A stretch of DNA of 64,000 bases from Duganella margarita. Lineage in GTDB: Bacteria > Pseudomonadota > Gammaproteobacteria > Burkholderiales > Burkholderiaceae_D. Location of the stretch: positions 62,001 to 126,000 of the forward strand of contig NZ_WWCS01000007.1 of the NCBI RefSeq assembly GCF_009857535.1, given 5' to 3'. The translations under genes were made by a program, and so were the position numbers. The notes under the pieces were generated by a model. The model saw only the letters and a program-made list of their open reading frames with translations, did no database searches and was not told the origin of the DNA. Numbering within the stretch: position 1 is the stretch's first letter; each line of letters opens with the position of its first letter. This document shows, piece after piece, positions 18,698-27,125 of this stretch.

Positions 18698-18712
18698 TTT
18701 ACCCGGATTTAC
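18698..18712 (-). promoter_or_regulatory. CpxR-type box 1
   Basis: The plus strand reads TTTAC-CCGGA-TTTAC, so the minus strand has the CpxR consensus GTAAA-N5-GTAAA without mismatch. It lies 66-80 bases upstream of the cpxR-like start and points towards it. Confidence 0.75.
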
Positions 18713-18752
18713 AACGTATTGCCTTATGGGAATTGGATGTCAGATCATCATC

Positions 18753-18767
18753 TTTACGCAGATTTAC
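18753..18767. promoter_or_regulatory. CpxR-type box 2
   Basis: The plus strand reads TTTAC-GCAGA-TTTAC, again a perfect CpxR half-site pair. It ends 69 bases before the Spy-like ATG and 40 bases from box 1. It is well placed to activate the spy-like gene. Confidence 0.75.
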
Positions 18768-18836
18768 CTTGCCCTAACGCCACTTAACGGGGGCGGCCCA
18801 GAAAATGATGGCTCACTACCAATCAAGGATCAGGGC

Positions 18837-19424
18837 ATGAAAACATCAAAATCAAATGGTCGCAACATTCTGCTAGCTGCCGTGCTGGCGCTGCCGCTGT
18901 TGACGACAGGAGGCGCCGCCCGCGCCGGAGACATGGATGCAGACCAGCCGCCGCCGATGGCGCAAGGCGATCATGGCCCACGTGGCCCGGAAAGCGATGA
19001 CCGTGGCCCAGGCGGCCCAGGCTCGCGTGGCGCCCCGGACGGCGGCCCCGACCACGGCCCAGCCTTCGGTCACGGCTTTGGCCCCGGTCCAGGTTTCGGC
19101 CCTGGCCGTCCGCCATTCTTCCACGGTCTGGAGCTGAGCGAAGCGCAGGAAGACAAGGTCTTCGCCATCCTGCACGCCGAAACCCCGTATCTGCGCGAAC
19201 AAGGCAAGGCCGCCGCCAAGGCCCGTGAAGCGCTGCACGCGCTGGCCAGCGCCGACAAGTATGACGACGCCAAAGCCGCTGCGCTGGCCAGGGAGGCCGC
19301 AACGGCCGAAGCCAACATCGCCTTGCAGCGCGTGCGGACGCAACAGAAATTGCTGGCCGTGCTGACGCCGGAACAGCGCAAGAAGCAAGCCGACGACCAA
19401 CCGCGCCATCCGCAGCGCGATTAA
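18837..19424 (+). CDS. Spy/CpxP family periplasmic protein with Gly/Pro-rich insert
   Basis: The 195-residue protein has a signal peptide (residues 1-30, ending GGAARA). Residues 44-93 are a Gly/Pro/His/Asp-rich low-complexity stretch. A helical domain with the paired LTxxQ-type motifs of Spy/CpxP follows: LELSEAQ near 98 and LTPEQRKK near 176. Spy-family proteins are envelope-stress chaperones or, as CpxP, inhibitors of the CpxA sensor. Its position divergent from the CpxRA-like genes with two CpxR-type boxes between them supports a CpxP/Spy role. The ATG at 18837 follows AAGGATCAGGG; the frame opens earlier at 18726 but that part lacks a signal peptide. Confidence 0.8.
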   Translation: MKTSKSNGRNILLAAVLALPLLTTGGAARAGDMDADQPPPMAQGDHGPRGPESDDRGPGGPGSRGAPDGGPDHGPAFGHGFGPGPGFGPGRPPFFHGLELSEAQEDKVFAILHAETPYLREQGKAAAKAREALHALASADKYDDAKAAALAREAATAEANIALQRVRTQQKLLAVLTPEQRKKQADDQPRHPQRD

Positions 19425-19481
19425 CGTTTTTTGCAAAGCAGTGCCCGTCATGACCTCTAAACCAAATAAGCGGAGAATCGT

Positions 19482-20216
19482 ATGTCAATCAGCGCCCTGA
19501 GTTCCACCAGCGCCGCCAGCGCGCTCAGTTTCCTGAGTCGCCTGAGCAGCACCAACGTCAGCAGCAGCAACGCCAGCAACAGCGCCGACAGCACGCAAGG
19601 CGTGCGTCCGCCGCCACCACCGGATGGCGGCGACTTCGCCAACGCCATCGCCGAAGCGCTGAAGTCGATCGGCATCACCGACACCTCGTCGAGCAGCAGC
19701 GCCAGTTCCAGCAGCGACACCTCGACCGCGTCGACCACCACCGATAGCACGGACAGCACCACCACCGATGCCACCGACGTGGCGGCTGCGCTGGGCAGTT
19801 TCCTGCAAAGCCTGATGGGTGCGCTGCACGCACAAAACAGCAGCAACGACACGCCGCCGCCATACAGCGAGCAGTCGGCTGGTGGCCAGGGCGGTCCCGG
19901 CAAGCTGGATTCCGACCTGCAAAGCCTGATCGCCAAGCTGAGCTCGGGCACCACCGACAGCAGCACCAGTACCGACAGCACGGATGGCGCCGACAGCAGT
20001 GATGCGGTCGACCAGCTGGAGAGCTCGTTCGCCAACCTGCTGGAGAAGCTGGGCGTCAGCACCAGCACGAGCACCGACAGCACGGCCAGCACCGATAGCA
20101 GCACCAGCACCTCCAGCAGCGACGCCACCAGCAAGCTGGAAGCGTTCCTGCAAGCGCTGTCGACCAAGGTCGGCAATCACGGCAGCAGCGGCAACCTGGT
20201 CAATACCACGGTCTGA
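19482..20216 (+). CDS. Ser/Thr/Asp-rich low-complexity protein of unknown function
   Basis: The 244-residue protein begins MSISALSSTSAASALSFLSR with no signal peptide. Short amphipathic helical blocks (FANAIAEALKSIGI; VAAALGSFLQSLMGAL; LDSDLQSLIAKLS; LESSFANLLEKLGV; LEAFLQALSTKVG) are separated by long Ser/Thr/Asp linkers. The same kind of helix recurs five times, so it looks like a diverged repeat protein. I cannot name a family. The gene follows the Spy-like gene by 57 bases on the same strand, with CGGAGA before the ATG, and may be co-transcribed. Its stop overlaps a possible early ATG of the next gene (TGATG). Confidence 0.7.
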   Translation: MSISALSSTSAASALSFLSRLSSTNVSSSNASNSADSTQGVRPPPPPDGGDFANAIAEALKSIGITDTSSSSSASSSSDTSTASTTTDSTDSTTTDATDVAAALGSFLQSLMGALHAQNSSNDTPPPYSEQSAGGQGGPGKLDSDLQSLIAKLSSGTTDSSTSTDSTDGADSSDAVDQLESSFANLLEKLGVSTSTSTDSTASTDSSTSTSSSDATSKLEAFLQALSTKVGNHGSSGNLVNTTV

Positions 20217-20287
20217 TGTCACACCAGTTGCATCCGCCGCCACGCCTTGCGCGTCGCGGCGGCTTTCTCACCCAAGCAGGAGCAGGT

Positions 20288-21190
20288 ATGGATATCCACG
20301 ACGAAATGCACGAACACAGCCTGGCCGAAGATCTGGCCGCAATGCTCAACCTGAACAGCGACCGTCGGCAGACGTTGCGCTGGCTGCTGGCCGGCGCCTC
20401 GACGCTGCCCATGATGGGTTGCGGTGGCGGTTCCGACAGCGCCAGCGGAACCACCAGCACCACCTCGGCCGCGACCACGACGCCGACCACGACCACCACA
20501 ACCACCACCACGACGACCACGACCACCACGCCGACCGTCGGCTCGTGCTCGGTTATCCCGGAAGAGACCGGCGGCCCGTATCCTGCCGACGGCACCAACA
20601 GCACCAGCGCTGGCGTGGTCAACGTACTGACGCAATCGGGTGTGGTGCGCAGCGACATTCGCAGCAGCTTCGGCAGCGCCAGCGGCACGGCGGGCGGCGT
20701 GCCGCTGACCATCAAGCTGCAGATCGTCAACGCCAACAACAACTGCGCGGCACTATCCGGCGCCGCAGTGTACCTGTGGCATTGCGACCGTGACGGCAAC
20801 TACTCGTTGTATTCCAGCGGCGTCACCGGCCAGAATTATCTGCGCGGCGTGCAGGAGACCGACAGCAGCGGCAACATCACCTTCACCACCATCTATCCAG
20901 GCTGCTATTCGGGGCGCGTGCCGCACGTGCACTTTGAGGTGTATCCGTCGCTGGCCAAGGCCACCACCGCGTCGAGCCGCATCAAGACGTCGCAGTTCAC
21001 CTTCCCGGTGGCGACCAGCAACGAGGTGTACGCCACCAGCGGCTACAGCGCCAGCGTCAAGAACCTGGCCGCGATCAGCTTCGCCACCGACAACGTCTTC
21101 AGCGACGGCTATTCGCTGCAGATGGCCACTATCACCGGCAACGCCACCGATGGCTATGTCGCCACGCTGACGGTGGCGGTTTCCGCCTGA
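20288..21190 (+). CDS. Intradiol ring-cleavage dioxygenase-like lipoprotein
   Basis: The 300-residue protein has a twin-arginine-like export signal (DRRQTLRWLLAGASTLPMMGC, Arg26-Arg27) ending in a lipobox-like MMGC with lipidation candidate Cys45. A 20-residue poly-Thr linker (about 64-83) leads to an intradiol dioxygenase fold: PEETGGPYPADG, LWHCDRDGNYSLY, IYPGCYSGRVPHVHFEVYP. Tyr172/Tyr175, Tyr207, His213 and His215 are candidate non-heme Fe(III) ligands. Relatives include secreted catechol/protocatechuate dioxygenase-like proteins acting on aromatics outside the cytoplasm; the substrate is unknown. The ATG at 20288 has AGGAGCAGGT upstream and is preferred to one at 20216 that overlaps the previous stop. 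Confidence 0.82.
   Translation: MDIHDEMHEHSLAEDLAAMLNLNSDRRQTLRWLLAGASTLPMMGCGGGSDSASGTTSTTSAATTTPTTTTTTTTTTTTTTTPTVGSCSVIPEETGGPYPADGTNSTSAGVVNVLTQSGVVRSDIRSSFGSASGTAGGVPLTIKLQIVNANNNCAALSGAAVYLWHCDRDGNYSLYSSGVTGQNYLRGVQETDSSGNITFTTIYPGCYSGRVPHVHFEVYPSLAKATTASSRIKTSQFTFPVATSNEVYATSGYSASVKNLAAISFATDNVFSDGYSLQMATITGNATDGYVATLTVAVSA
20472..20537 (+). repeat. ACN trinucleotide tract encoding poly-Thr linker
   Basis: A run of ACC/ACG/ACA codons, broken by two CCG codons, encodes the Thr linker of the dioxygenase lipoprotein. Mixed third bases limit slippage, but expansion and contraction in steps of three would keep the frame. Confidence 0.8.
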
Positions 21191-22624
21191 TCAGCCGGCC
21201 ATAAAGCCGAGGTTGCGGTTGCTGAAGTTGCCGATGTTGGGAAACACGTCGGCAATCTGCGTGGCCGACAGGCCGAACCAACTGGCCAGCGTGGCGCCGT
21301 ACTGATCGACCGAGGTGGTTGGCAGGAGCGATCCCGAACCGACGTCCAGTGCGTGACCGAGGCCGGTCACCGGCATGCTGCCATAGATGTCTTTGCCCTT
21401 GACTGCGCCGCCCATGATGAAGTGGTGCGCACCCCAGCCGTGGTCGGTACCGTCGCCGTTGCTGGTGAAGGTACGGCCGAAATCGGAGGCGGTAAATAGC
21501 GTCACCTGCTTGCGCATGTCGGCGCCTTGCAGGTTGCCCATCACGCCGTCGAAGTAGGCCATGGCGTGCGCCAGCTTGGCCAGCAGGTCTGCCTGATTGG
21601 TGCGCTGGAAATCGTGGCTGTCAAAGCTGCCCAGACTAACGTAAAACACCTGGCGGCGCACGCCCAGCGTGCTGCGGCCGCCGATGAGGCGGGCGACCGT
21701 CTGCAACTGTACCGCCAGCGGATTGACCGCCGCCACGCCGGTATTCGGATTGACGTACTGGGTGGGATCGGGAACGCCGCTGCCGACCGCCGACATGGCG
21801 CTGCTAAGCGTGGCCTGGGCGTTGATGGCGCGTGCGACCACCGCCGCATGGTCCTTCTGGAACGGATCGGACTGTTCGCCGCTAATGATCTGGCGCAGTG
21901 GATTGCTGCCGGCCGGCAGGCCGAACAGGCTGTCGTTCAGGCGGTTGATCGGCACGGCGCTGCTGCCGCTGATCTGGTATTGGCGTACCGTGCGGCCGGC
22001 CAGGAACAGCGCATTGCCGGCATTGGAGACGCAGGTGAAGGTGGAGCTGCCGTTGGCCGAGGCCATGATGTCGGCCATCCGCCCACCCCAGCCCGAGGTG
22101 GCCGACGATTCCATTTGCGACGACTGCCACGTGGCTTGCTGGTCGTTGTGCGAGAACAGGCGCGGCGGAAGCGCTACGGCGCCGGCCTTGTACTGCGCCA
22201 GCGTGGTCGGCTGGATCAGCGTGCCCACATTGGCCAGCACGCCGAGGCGGCCGGCGTCAAACAATTCCTTCAACGGCCCCAGCGACGGATGCAGCGCAAA
22301 CGTGCGGCCGGCCTGGGGGCTGTTCGGCACGATCGGCAGGACGCCGCCGGTGGCGCCGACGCCGGGCAGGGCGATCGAGCCGCTGTCGGTGGTGGTGCGG
22401 ATGCGCTGGTATTCGCTCCACGAGCTGCTGTCGGTCGCCAGCACGGTATTGAAATGGTCGTTGCCACCGGCCAGGAACAGGCAGACGATGGCTTTGTAGT
22501 CGCTGGCGTTCTGCGCGGCGGCATTGCCCATAGCCGCCAGATTCAGCGTGAAGGGTACGGCGCCGGTGCCGGCCAGGGCCAGCATATTGCCGAGGAATCG
22601 GCGGCGCGAAGGGTGATGGTGCAT
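21191..22624 (-). CDS. DUF1501 domain-containing Tat-exported protein
   Basis: The 477-residue protein has a twin-arginine signal (SRRRFLGNMLALAGTGA, about residues 6-35). It then shows the DUF1501 hallmarks: VCLFLAGGNDHFN, PNSPQAGRTFALHPSLG, NDQQATWQSSQME and FGRTFTSNGDGTDHGWG near 390. DUF1501 proteins belong to the alkaline-phosphatase/sulfatase-like superfamily and are nearly always paired with DUF1800 proteins; their substrate is not established. The stop abuts the stop of the converging dioxygenase gene. DUF1800 lies 12 bases upstream on the same strand. Confidence 0.9.
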   Translation of the reverse strand: MHHHPSRRRFLGNMLALAGTGAVPFTLNLAAMGNAAAQNASDYKAIVCLFLAGGNDHFNTVLATDSSSWSEYQRIRTTTDSGSIALPGVGATGGVLPIVPNSPQAGRTFALHPSLGPLKELFDAGRLGVLANVGTLIQPTTLAQYKAGAVALPPRLFSHNDQQATWQSSQMESSATSGWGGRMADIMASANGSSTFTCVSNAGNALFLAGRTVRQYQISGSSAVPINRLNDSLFGLPAGSNPLRQIISGEQSDPFQKDHAAVVARAINAQATLSSAMSAVGSGVPDPTQYVNPNTGVAAVNPLAVQLQTVARLIGGRSTLGVRRQVFYVSLGSFDSHDFQRTNQADLLAKLAHAMAYFDGVMGNLQGADMRKQVTLFTASDFGRTFTSNGDGTDHGWGAHHFIMGGAVKGKDIYGSMPVTGLGHALDVGSGSLLPTTSVDQYGATLASWFGLSATQIADVFPNIGNFSNRNLGFMAG

Positions 22625-22636
22625 GGCAGTCCTCTT

Positions 22637-24427
22637 TTAGCGTTGGGCCAGGTATTCAGGCGAGGCCATCGTCAGGAAGATGGCCAGGTAGACGCGGTTC
22701 TTTTGCGCCGTCGCGATGGTGGCGGCGTTGGTGGCGGTGGCGGCCGGCAGGGCGACACCGTTCAGCGCCGTGATCAGCTGGTTGCGCAGCGTGCCCGACA
22801 TCTGGCCGCCAACCAGCAGCAGGGCGACGCGGTCGACCAGTTGTGCCGGCTGCGCCGCCAGCGCCAGCTCGGCGCTGTAGTCGGGCTGGATGTCGCGGCC
22901 GTTGCCGGCGCCGTTGGGGATCACGCCCTGCATGTAGTTCAGGTAGCCCGTCGCCGACGGCTCGCCGGTGATCTGCATCTCCGGCGCCACCATGCCGGCG
23001 GCGGATAGCGCGCTGCCCGGTGGCGTGTAGCCGGGTCGGAAGAAGTTGAAGACGGATGGCGCGCGCAGCGCCGACTGGGCCAGACCGCTTAACGCATCGT
23101 CAGTGCCGACCATGGTGAAGCGGCCGCTGGTCGACTTGGCGTTGAAGGCGCGCATCCAGTTGACCATGCGCAGCACCGGCTCGCGCAGCTTCTTGGCGCT
23201 GCCAGTGCCGGCGGCTTCCGGATCGAGCAGCACGGCGCGGAACACGGCGCGCATGTCGCCGCGCACGCCGGCGCCGTTGTTGTTGAATGCGGCGGCCACG
23301 CGGCTGATGTAGGCCGGGCTCGGATTGCTGGAAACCAGGCGCTGGATCAGCTGGCGGCCGATGAACGGGCCGACGTTGGGATGGTTGAATAACGTATCGA
23401 GTGCCACCTTCAGGTCGGCCTCGGCACTGCCGTTGGTCGTCACGCCCAGGAAGGTCTTGGCCGAAGTGGAATGGTAGGTGCTATAGCTCTGCATCGGCGT
23501 CCAGTCGCGCGCCGGGTCGGCGTTGCCGCCGTTGAAACGGGTAGCGCTCTGGTCGGGGCCGGCCCAGCTCCAGCCGGTGAATACCTTTGCCAGGCCCATG
23601 ACATCGTCGTGGGTGTAGGTTTCGATGGGCTTGCCGCCACTGGTCTTGATGCTGCCGTCCTGGTTCAGCTGATACAGTCCGATGGTCATCAGCTGCATGA
23701 CCTCGCGCGCGAAATTTTCATCCGGCACGCGGGCGCCGGCTTCCTTCTGGTTACGCATGTGACTCAGATAAATGCCCATCATCGGATGCAGGGCCACGCC
23801 TTGCAGCAGATTGCGGAAATTGCCGAAGGCGTGCTGGCCCAGCATGTCGTAATAGCCGGCCACGCCGGCCGAGCGGGTTCCTACGTTCGGATCGACCATG
23901 GAAATTACGAAAATCTGCGACAGGGCAAAGGCGGCGCGCTGGCGCAACTGGTCGTCGCCGATGGCGGCCTGCTTCCAGAACGATTCCAGCATGGAGTAAG
24001 CCGTCAGGCCGCCGGCGGCCGTTCTTTCCTGGATGTAGTCACGGTGCAGCGTTTGCGGCATGGCGAACTGGCTGTTGATCCAGGCGGACTTGTTACTGGC
24101 GACCAGCGCGTCGATGGACGCGGCGGTCGGGCCGAAAGTGGCCTGCGCCAGGAACTGGGAGGCGGCCGCCTTGGAGAGCGTGATGGCAGTGTCGCCGGCC
24201 GGCGCAGCGGGCGTGGACGGGGACGCTGGCGTGGCCGGTGCCGCTGGTGAGGCTGGTGCAGTTGGCGTGGTCGGCGCCGGATCGGCGGGGGTAGTCACTG
24301 CGGCGCCGCCGGCGCTGCTACTCGGCGCCGTGCTGCCGCTCGACGTGCTGCCGCCACCGCCGCCACCGCCACCGCAGGCGGCCAGTGTCAACATCACAGC
24401 GACCAACAAGGAAGAGGAAAGTTTCAC
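22637..24427 (-). CDS. DUF1800 domain-containing lipoprotein
   Basis: The protein is about 596 residues. The N-terminus is a lipoprotein signal (VKLSSSLLVAVMLTLAAC) followed by poly-Gly and a Ser/Thr/Pro/Ala linker of about 70 residues. The DUF1800 core follows: AASQFLAQATFGPT, RDYIQER, DENFAREVMQLMTIGLY and FTGWSW. I use the GTG at 24427, which gives a normal short lipoprotein signal; a TTG at 24457 would add ten residues and has no better ribosome site, so the start is uncertain. It is operonic with the downstream DUF1501 gene. The pair probably acts in the periplasm or outer membrane; function unknown. Confidence 0.85.
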   Translation of the reverse strand: MKLSSSLLVAVMLTLAACGGGGGGGGSTSSGSTAPSSSAGGAAVTTPADPAPTTPTAPASPAAPATPASPSTPAAPAGDTAITLSKAAASQFLAQATFGPTAASIDALVASNKSAWINSQFAMPQTLHRDYIQERTAAGGLTAYSMLESFWKQAAIGDDQLRQRAAFALSQIFVISMVDPNVGTRSAGVAGYYDMLGQHAFGNFRNLLQGVALHPMMGIYLSHMRNQKEAGARVPDENFAREVMQLMTIGLYQLNQDGSIKTSGGKPIETYTHDDVMGLAKVFTGWSWAGPDQSATRFNGGNADPARDWTPMQSYSTYHSTSAKTFLGVTTNGSAEADLKVALDTLFNHPNVGPFIGRQLIQRLVSSNPSPAYISRVAAAFNNNGAGVRGDMRAVFRAVLLDPEAAGTGSAKKLREPVLRMVNWMRAFNAKSTSGRFTMVGTDDALSGLAQSALRAPSVFNFFRPGYTPPGSALSAAGMVAPEMQITGEPSATGYLNYMQGVIPNGAGNGRDIQPDYSAELALAAQPAQLVDRVALLLVGGQMSGTLRNQLITALNGVALPAATATNAATIATAQKNRVYLAIFLTMASPEYLAQR

Positions 24428-24626
24428 GATATTGCCCAATGGAATTAACGGGCTCAATTGTAAAACCGAGTGACGTACGGAAACTTATTTTGTTTCTTAG
24501 CGAACAGCCAAAGTTAAGCTATTCTAATTTTTATCGCCGACGATCGGGCTAAAATGCCAAAATTTGGACGAACTTATTCGATTGAAAACTAAGATGATTG
24601 TTTGTAAATGTCACATCCTCACAACG

Positions 24627-24651
24627 AAAAAGGCAGCCGAAGCTGCCTTTT
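24627..24651 (-). terminator. Rho-independent terminator of the amino acid decarboxylase gene
   Basis: On the minus strand AAAAGGCAGC-TTCG-GCTGCCTTTTT forms a perfect stem with a stable TTCG tetraloop, 17 bases past the stop. The flanking A run may let it work in both directions. Confidence 0.9.
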
Positions 24652-24667
24652 GGGTTTTGCCTGATGC

Positions 24668-26920
24668 TTATTGCTTAACGCAATCCACGAAGTAACCGCG
24701 CTTGCCGTCGACTTCGCGCTTGACCAAGCCGTGGACGTCGGTCTCGAAGCCTGGGAAGCGTTCGTTGAAGTCGCGCGCGAAGCGCAGGTAGTCAACGATG
24801 GTCTTGTTGAAGCGCTCGCCCGGAATCAGCAGTGGAATGCCCGGTGGGTAAGGCGTCAGCAGGATCGAGGTGATGCGGCCTTCCAGCTCGTCGATCGCCA
24901 CGCGTTCGATTTCGCGGTGCGCCATCTTGGCAAATGCGTCCGAGGGTTTCATCGCCGGCACCATGTCCGACAGGTACATCTCGGTGGTCAACCGCGCCAC
25001 GTCGTAAGCCTTGTAGAAATCGTGGATCTGCTGGCACAGGTCGCGCAGGCCCATGGTTTCGTAGGTCGGATTGGCAGCGGCGAATTCCGGCAGGATGCGC
25101 CAGATCGGCTGGTTCTTGTCGTAGTCGTCCTTGAACTGTTGCAGCGCGGTCAGCAGCGTGTTCCAGCGGCCCTTGGTGATGCCGATGGTGAACATGATGA
25201 AGAACGAGTACAGGCCGCACTTCTCGATGATCACGCCGTGCTCGGCCAGGTACTTGGTGACGATCGACGCCGGAATGCCGGTGTCGTCGAACTTGCCGTC
25301 CAGCGACAGGCCAGGGTTGACGATGGTGGCCTTGATCGGGTCCAGCATGTTGAAGCCCGGCGCCAGCTTGCCGAAGCCGTGCCAGTCGTCTTCCGCCTTG
25401 ATGATCCAGTCTTCGCGCGTGCCGATGCCTTCTTCGGCGAACTCGTTCGGGCCCCATACCTTGAACCACCAGTCTTTGCCCCATTCAGCGTCGATCTTCT
25501 TCATGGCGCGGCGGAAGTCCAGCGCTTCCAGGATCGATTCTTCCACCAGCGCGGTGCCGCCCGGCGCTTCCATCATGGCGGCGGCGACATCGCACGAGGC
25601 GATGATCGAGTATTGCGGCGAGGTCGAGGTGTGCATCAGGTACGCCTCGTTGAAGGCGTCGCGGTCCAGCTTGACCGACTCCGATTCACGCACCAGCACT
25701 TGCGAGGCCTGCGACAGGCCGGCCAGCAGCTTGTGGGTCGACTGGGTCGAGAAGATCATCGACTCCTTGGCGCGCGGACGGTCCTTGCCGATCGCGTGCA
25801 TGTTCTTGTAGAAGTCGTGGAAGGTGGCGTGCGGCAGCCACGCTTCGTCGAAGTGCAGGGTGTCGATCTGGCCGTCCAGCATTTCGCGCAGGGTCTCGAC
25901 GTTGTACACCACGCCGTCGTAGGTCGACTGGGTGATGGTCAGGATGCGCGGCTTCTTGTTCACCGCTTCGCGGGCGAACGGGTTGGCCTCGATCTTGCGC
26001 ATGATGCTTTCCATCGTGAACTCTTCCAGCGGAATCGGACCGATGATGCCCAGGTGATTGCGGGTCGGCATCAGGAACACGGGAATCGCGCCGCACATGA
26101 TGATCGAGTGCAGGATCGATTTGTGGCAGTTGCGGTCGACCACCACGATGTCGCCCGGCGCCACGGTCGAGTGCCAGACCATTTTGTTGGAGGTCGAGGT
26201 GCCGTTGGTGACGAAGTAGCAGTGGTCGGCGTTGAAGATGCGGGCGGCGTTGCGCTCGGACTTGGCGACCGGACCGGTGTGGTCCAGCAGTTGGCCCAGC
26301 TCTTCGACCGCGTTGCAGACGTCGGCGCGCAGCATGTTTTCACCGAAGAACTGGTGGAACATCTGGCCGATCGGCGACTTCAGGAAGGCTACGCCACCGG
26401 AGTGGCCGGGGCAGTGCCACGAGTAGGAACCGTCGTTGGCGTATTCCACCAGCGCGCGGAAGAATGGCGGCGCCAGACCGTCCAGATAGGACTTGGCTTC
26501 GCGGATGATGTGGCGGGCCACAAACTCCGGCGTGTCCTCGAACATGTGAATGAAGCCGTGCAGTTCGCGCAGGATGTCGTTCGGGATGTGGCGCGAGGTG
26601 CGGGTTTCGCCGTACAGGTAGATCGGGATGTCGGCGTTCTTGTAGCGGATTTCTTCGACGAAGGCGCGCAGCGACTTCAGCGCGGTGTCGGTGTCTTCCA
26701 CCGAGCCGGTGCCGAATTCTTCATCGTCGATCGACAGCACGAAGGCCGATGCGCGCGATTGCTGCTGGGCGAACTGGGCCAGGTCGCCGTAGCTGGTCAC
26801 GCCCACCACTTCCATGCCTTCTTTTTCCATTGCATCGGCCAGGGCGCGAATGCCCAGGCCGGACGTGTTCTCAGAACGGAAATCCTCGTCAATAATGACG
26901 ATGGGGAAACGAAATTTCAT
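24668..26920 (-). CDS. Arginine/lysine/ornithine decarboxylase (PLP-dependent, biodegradative type)
   Basis: The 750-residue protein belongs to the fold-type I basic amino acid decarboxylases (AdiA/CadA/SpeC). An N-terminal wing domain with response-regulator-like fold (IVIIDEDFRSEN...) precedes the PLP domain with SYSWHCPGHSGG, HFDEAWLPHA and the PLP-Lys in STQSTHKLLAG. The family C-terminal domain (residues 620-750) follows. The motif alone does not fix Arg, Lys or Orn as substrate. The ATG at 26920 has GGAGACATGC upstream; the frame runs on to 27004 without a better start. No antiporter gene adjoins, so an acid-resistance pair is not evident. It may serve polyamine synthesis. Confidence 0.9.
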   Translation of the reverse strand: MKFRFPIVIIDEDFRSENTSGLGIRALADAMEKEGMEVVGVTSYGDLAQFAQQQSRASAFVLSIDDEEFGTGSVEDTDTALKSLRAFVEEIRYKNADIPIYLYGETRTSRHIPNDILRELHGFIHMFEDTPEFVARHIIREAKSYLDGLAPPFFRALVEYANDGSYSWHCPGHSGGVAFLKSPIGQMFHQFFGENMLRADVCNAVEELGQLLDHTGPVAKSERNAARIFNADHCYFVTNGTSTSNKMVWHSTVAPGDIVVVDRNCHKSILHSIIMCGAIPVFLMPTRNHLGIIGPIPLEEFTMESIMRKIEANPFAREAVNKKPRILTITQSTYDGVVYNVETLREMLDGQIDTLHFDEAWLPHATFHDFYKNMHAIGKDRPRAKESMIFSTQSTHKLLAGLSQASQVLVRESESVKLDRDAFNEAYLMHTSTSPQYSIIASCDVAAAMMEAPGGTALVEESILEALDFRRAMKKIDAEWGKDWWFKVWGPNEFAEEGIGTREDWIIKAEDDWHGFGKLAPGFNMLDPIKATIVNPGLSLDGKFDDTGIPASIVTKYLAEHGVIIEKCGLYSFFIMFTIGITKGRWNTLLTALQQFKDDYDKNQPIWRILPEFAAANPTYETMGLRDLCQQIHDFYKAYDVARLTTEMYLSDMVPAMKPSDAFAKMAHREIERVAIDELEGRITSILLTPYPPGIPLLIPGERFNKTIVDYLRFARDFNERFPGFETDVHGLVKREVDGKRGYFVDCVKQ

Positions 26921-27072
26921 GCATGTCTCCAAAAAAGCAAGCCGCCCCTGACAGGATGTGAAGGGGCGGACAGGGCGCGACCCCTCGGATGAACGGGCCG
27001 CCAAAAAATAAGAACGGGATTCTCGCAGAAATAGCGCTGCTGCGGGAAAAAAATTATCGTACCAGAATGCAT

Positions 27073-27113
27073 GAGTAGCATGACGCCGCCATGACAGGCG
27101 GCAATTGCTACTC
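27073..27113 (-). terminator. Nested hairpin downstream of the DUF4337 gene
   Basis: GAGTAGCA at 27073-27080 pairs with TGCTACTC at 27106-27113, with an inner GCCGCC/GGCGGC stem. There is no immediate T run on the minus strand, only a T tract about 20 bases further on. It could be a weak terminator or an mRNA 3' end stabiliser between DUF4337 and the decarboxylase promoter. Confidence 0.55.
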
Positions 27114-27125
27114 AGTTAATGTTGC

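Noticed and set aside
19457..20243. Two minus-strand frames opposite the Ser/Thr/Asp-rich gene
   Set aside because: The repetitive GC-rich AGC/ACC codons produce open antisense frames; only the plus frame has a ribosome site and helix-repeat logic.
24671..26992. 773-codon open frame opposite the amino acid decarboxylase gene
   Set aside because: It mirrors codon structure of the real gene; its translation is rich in Val/Arg/Asp/Gln without domains, a usual artefact at high GC.
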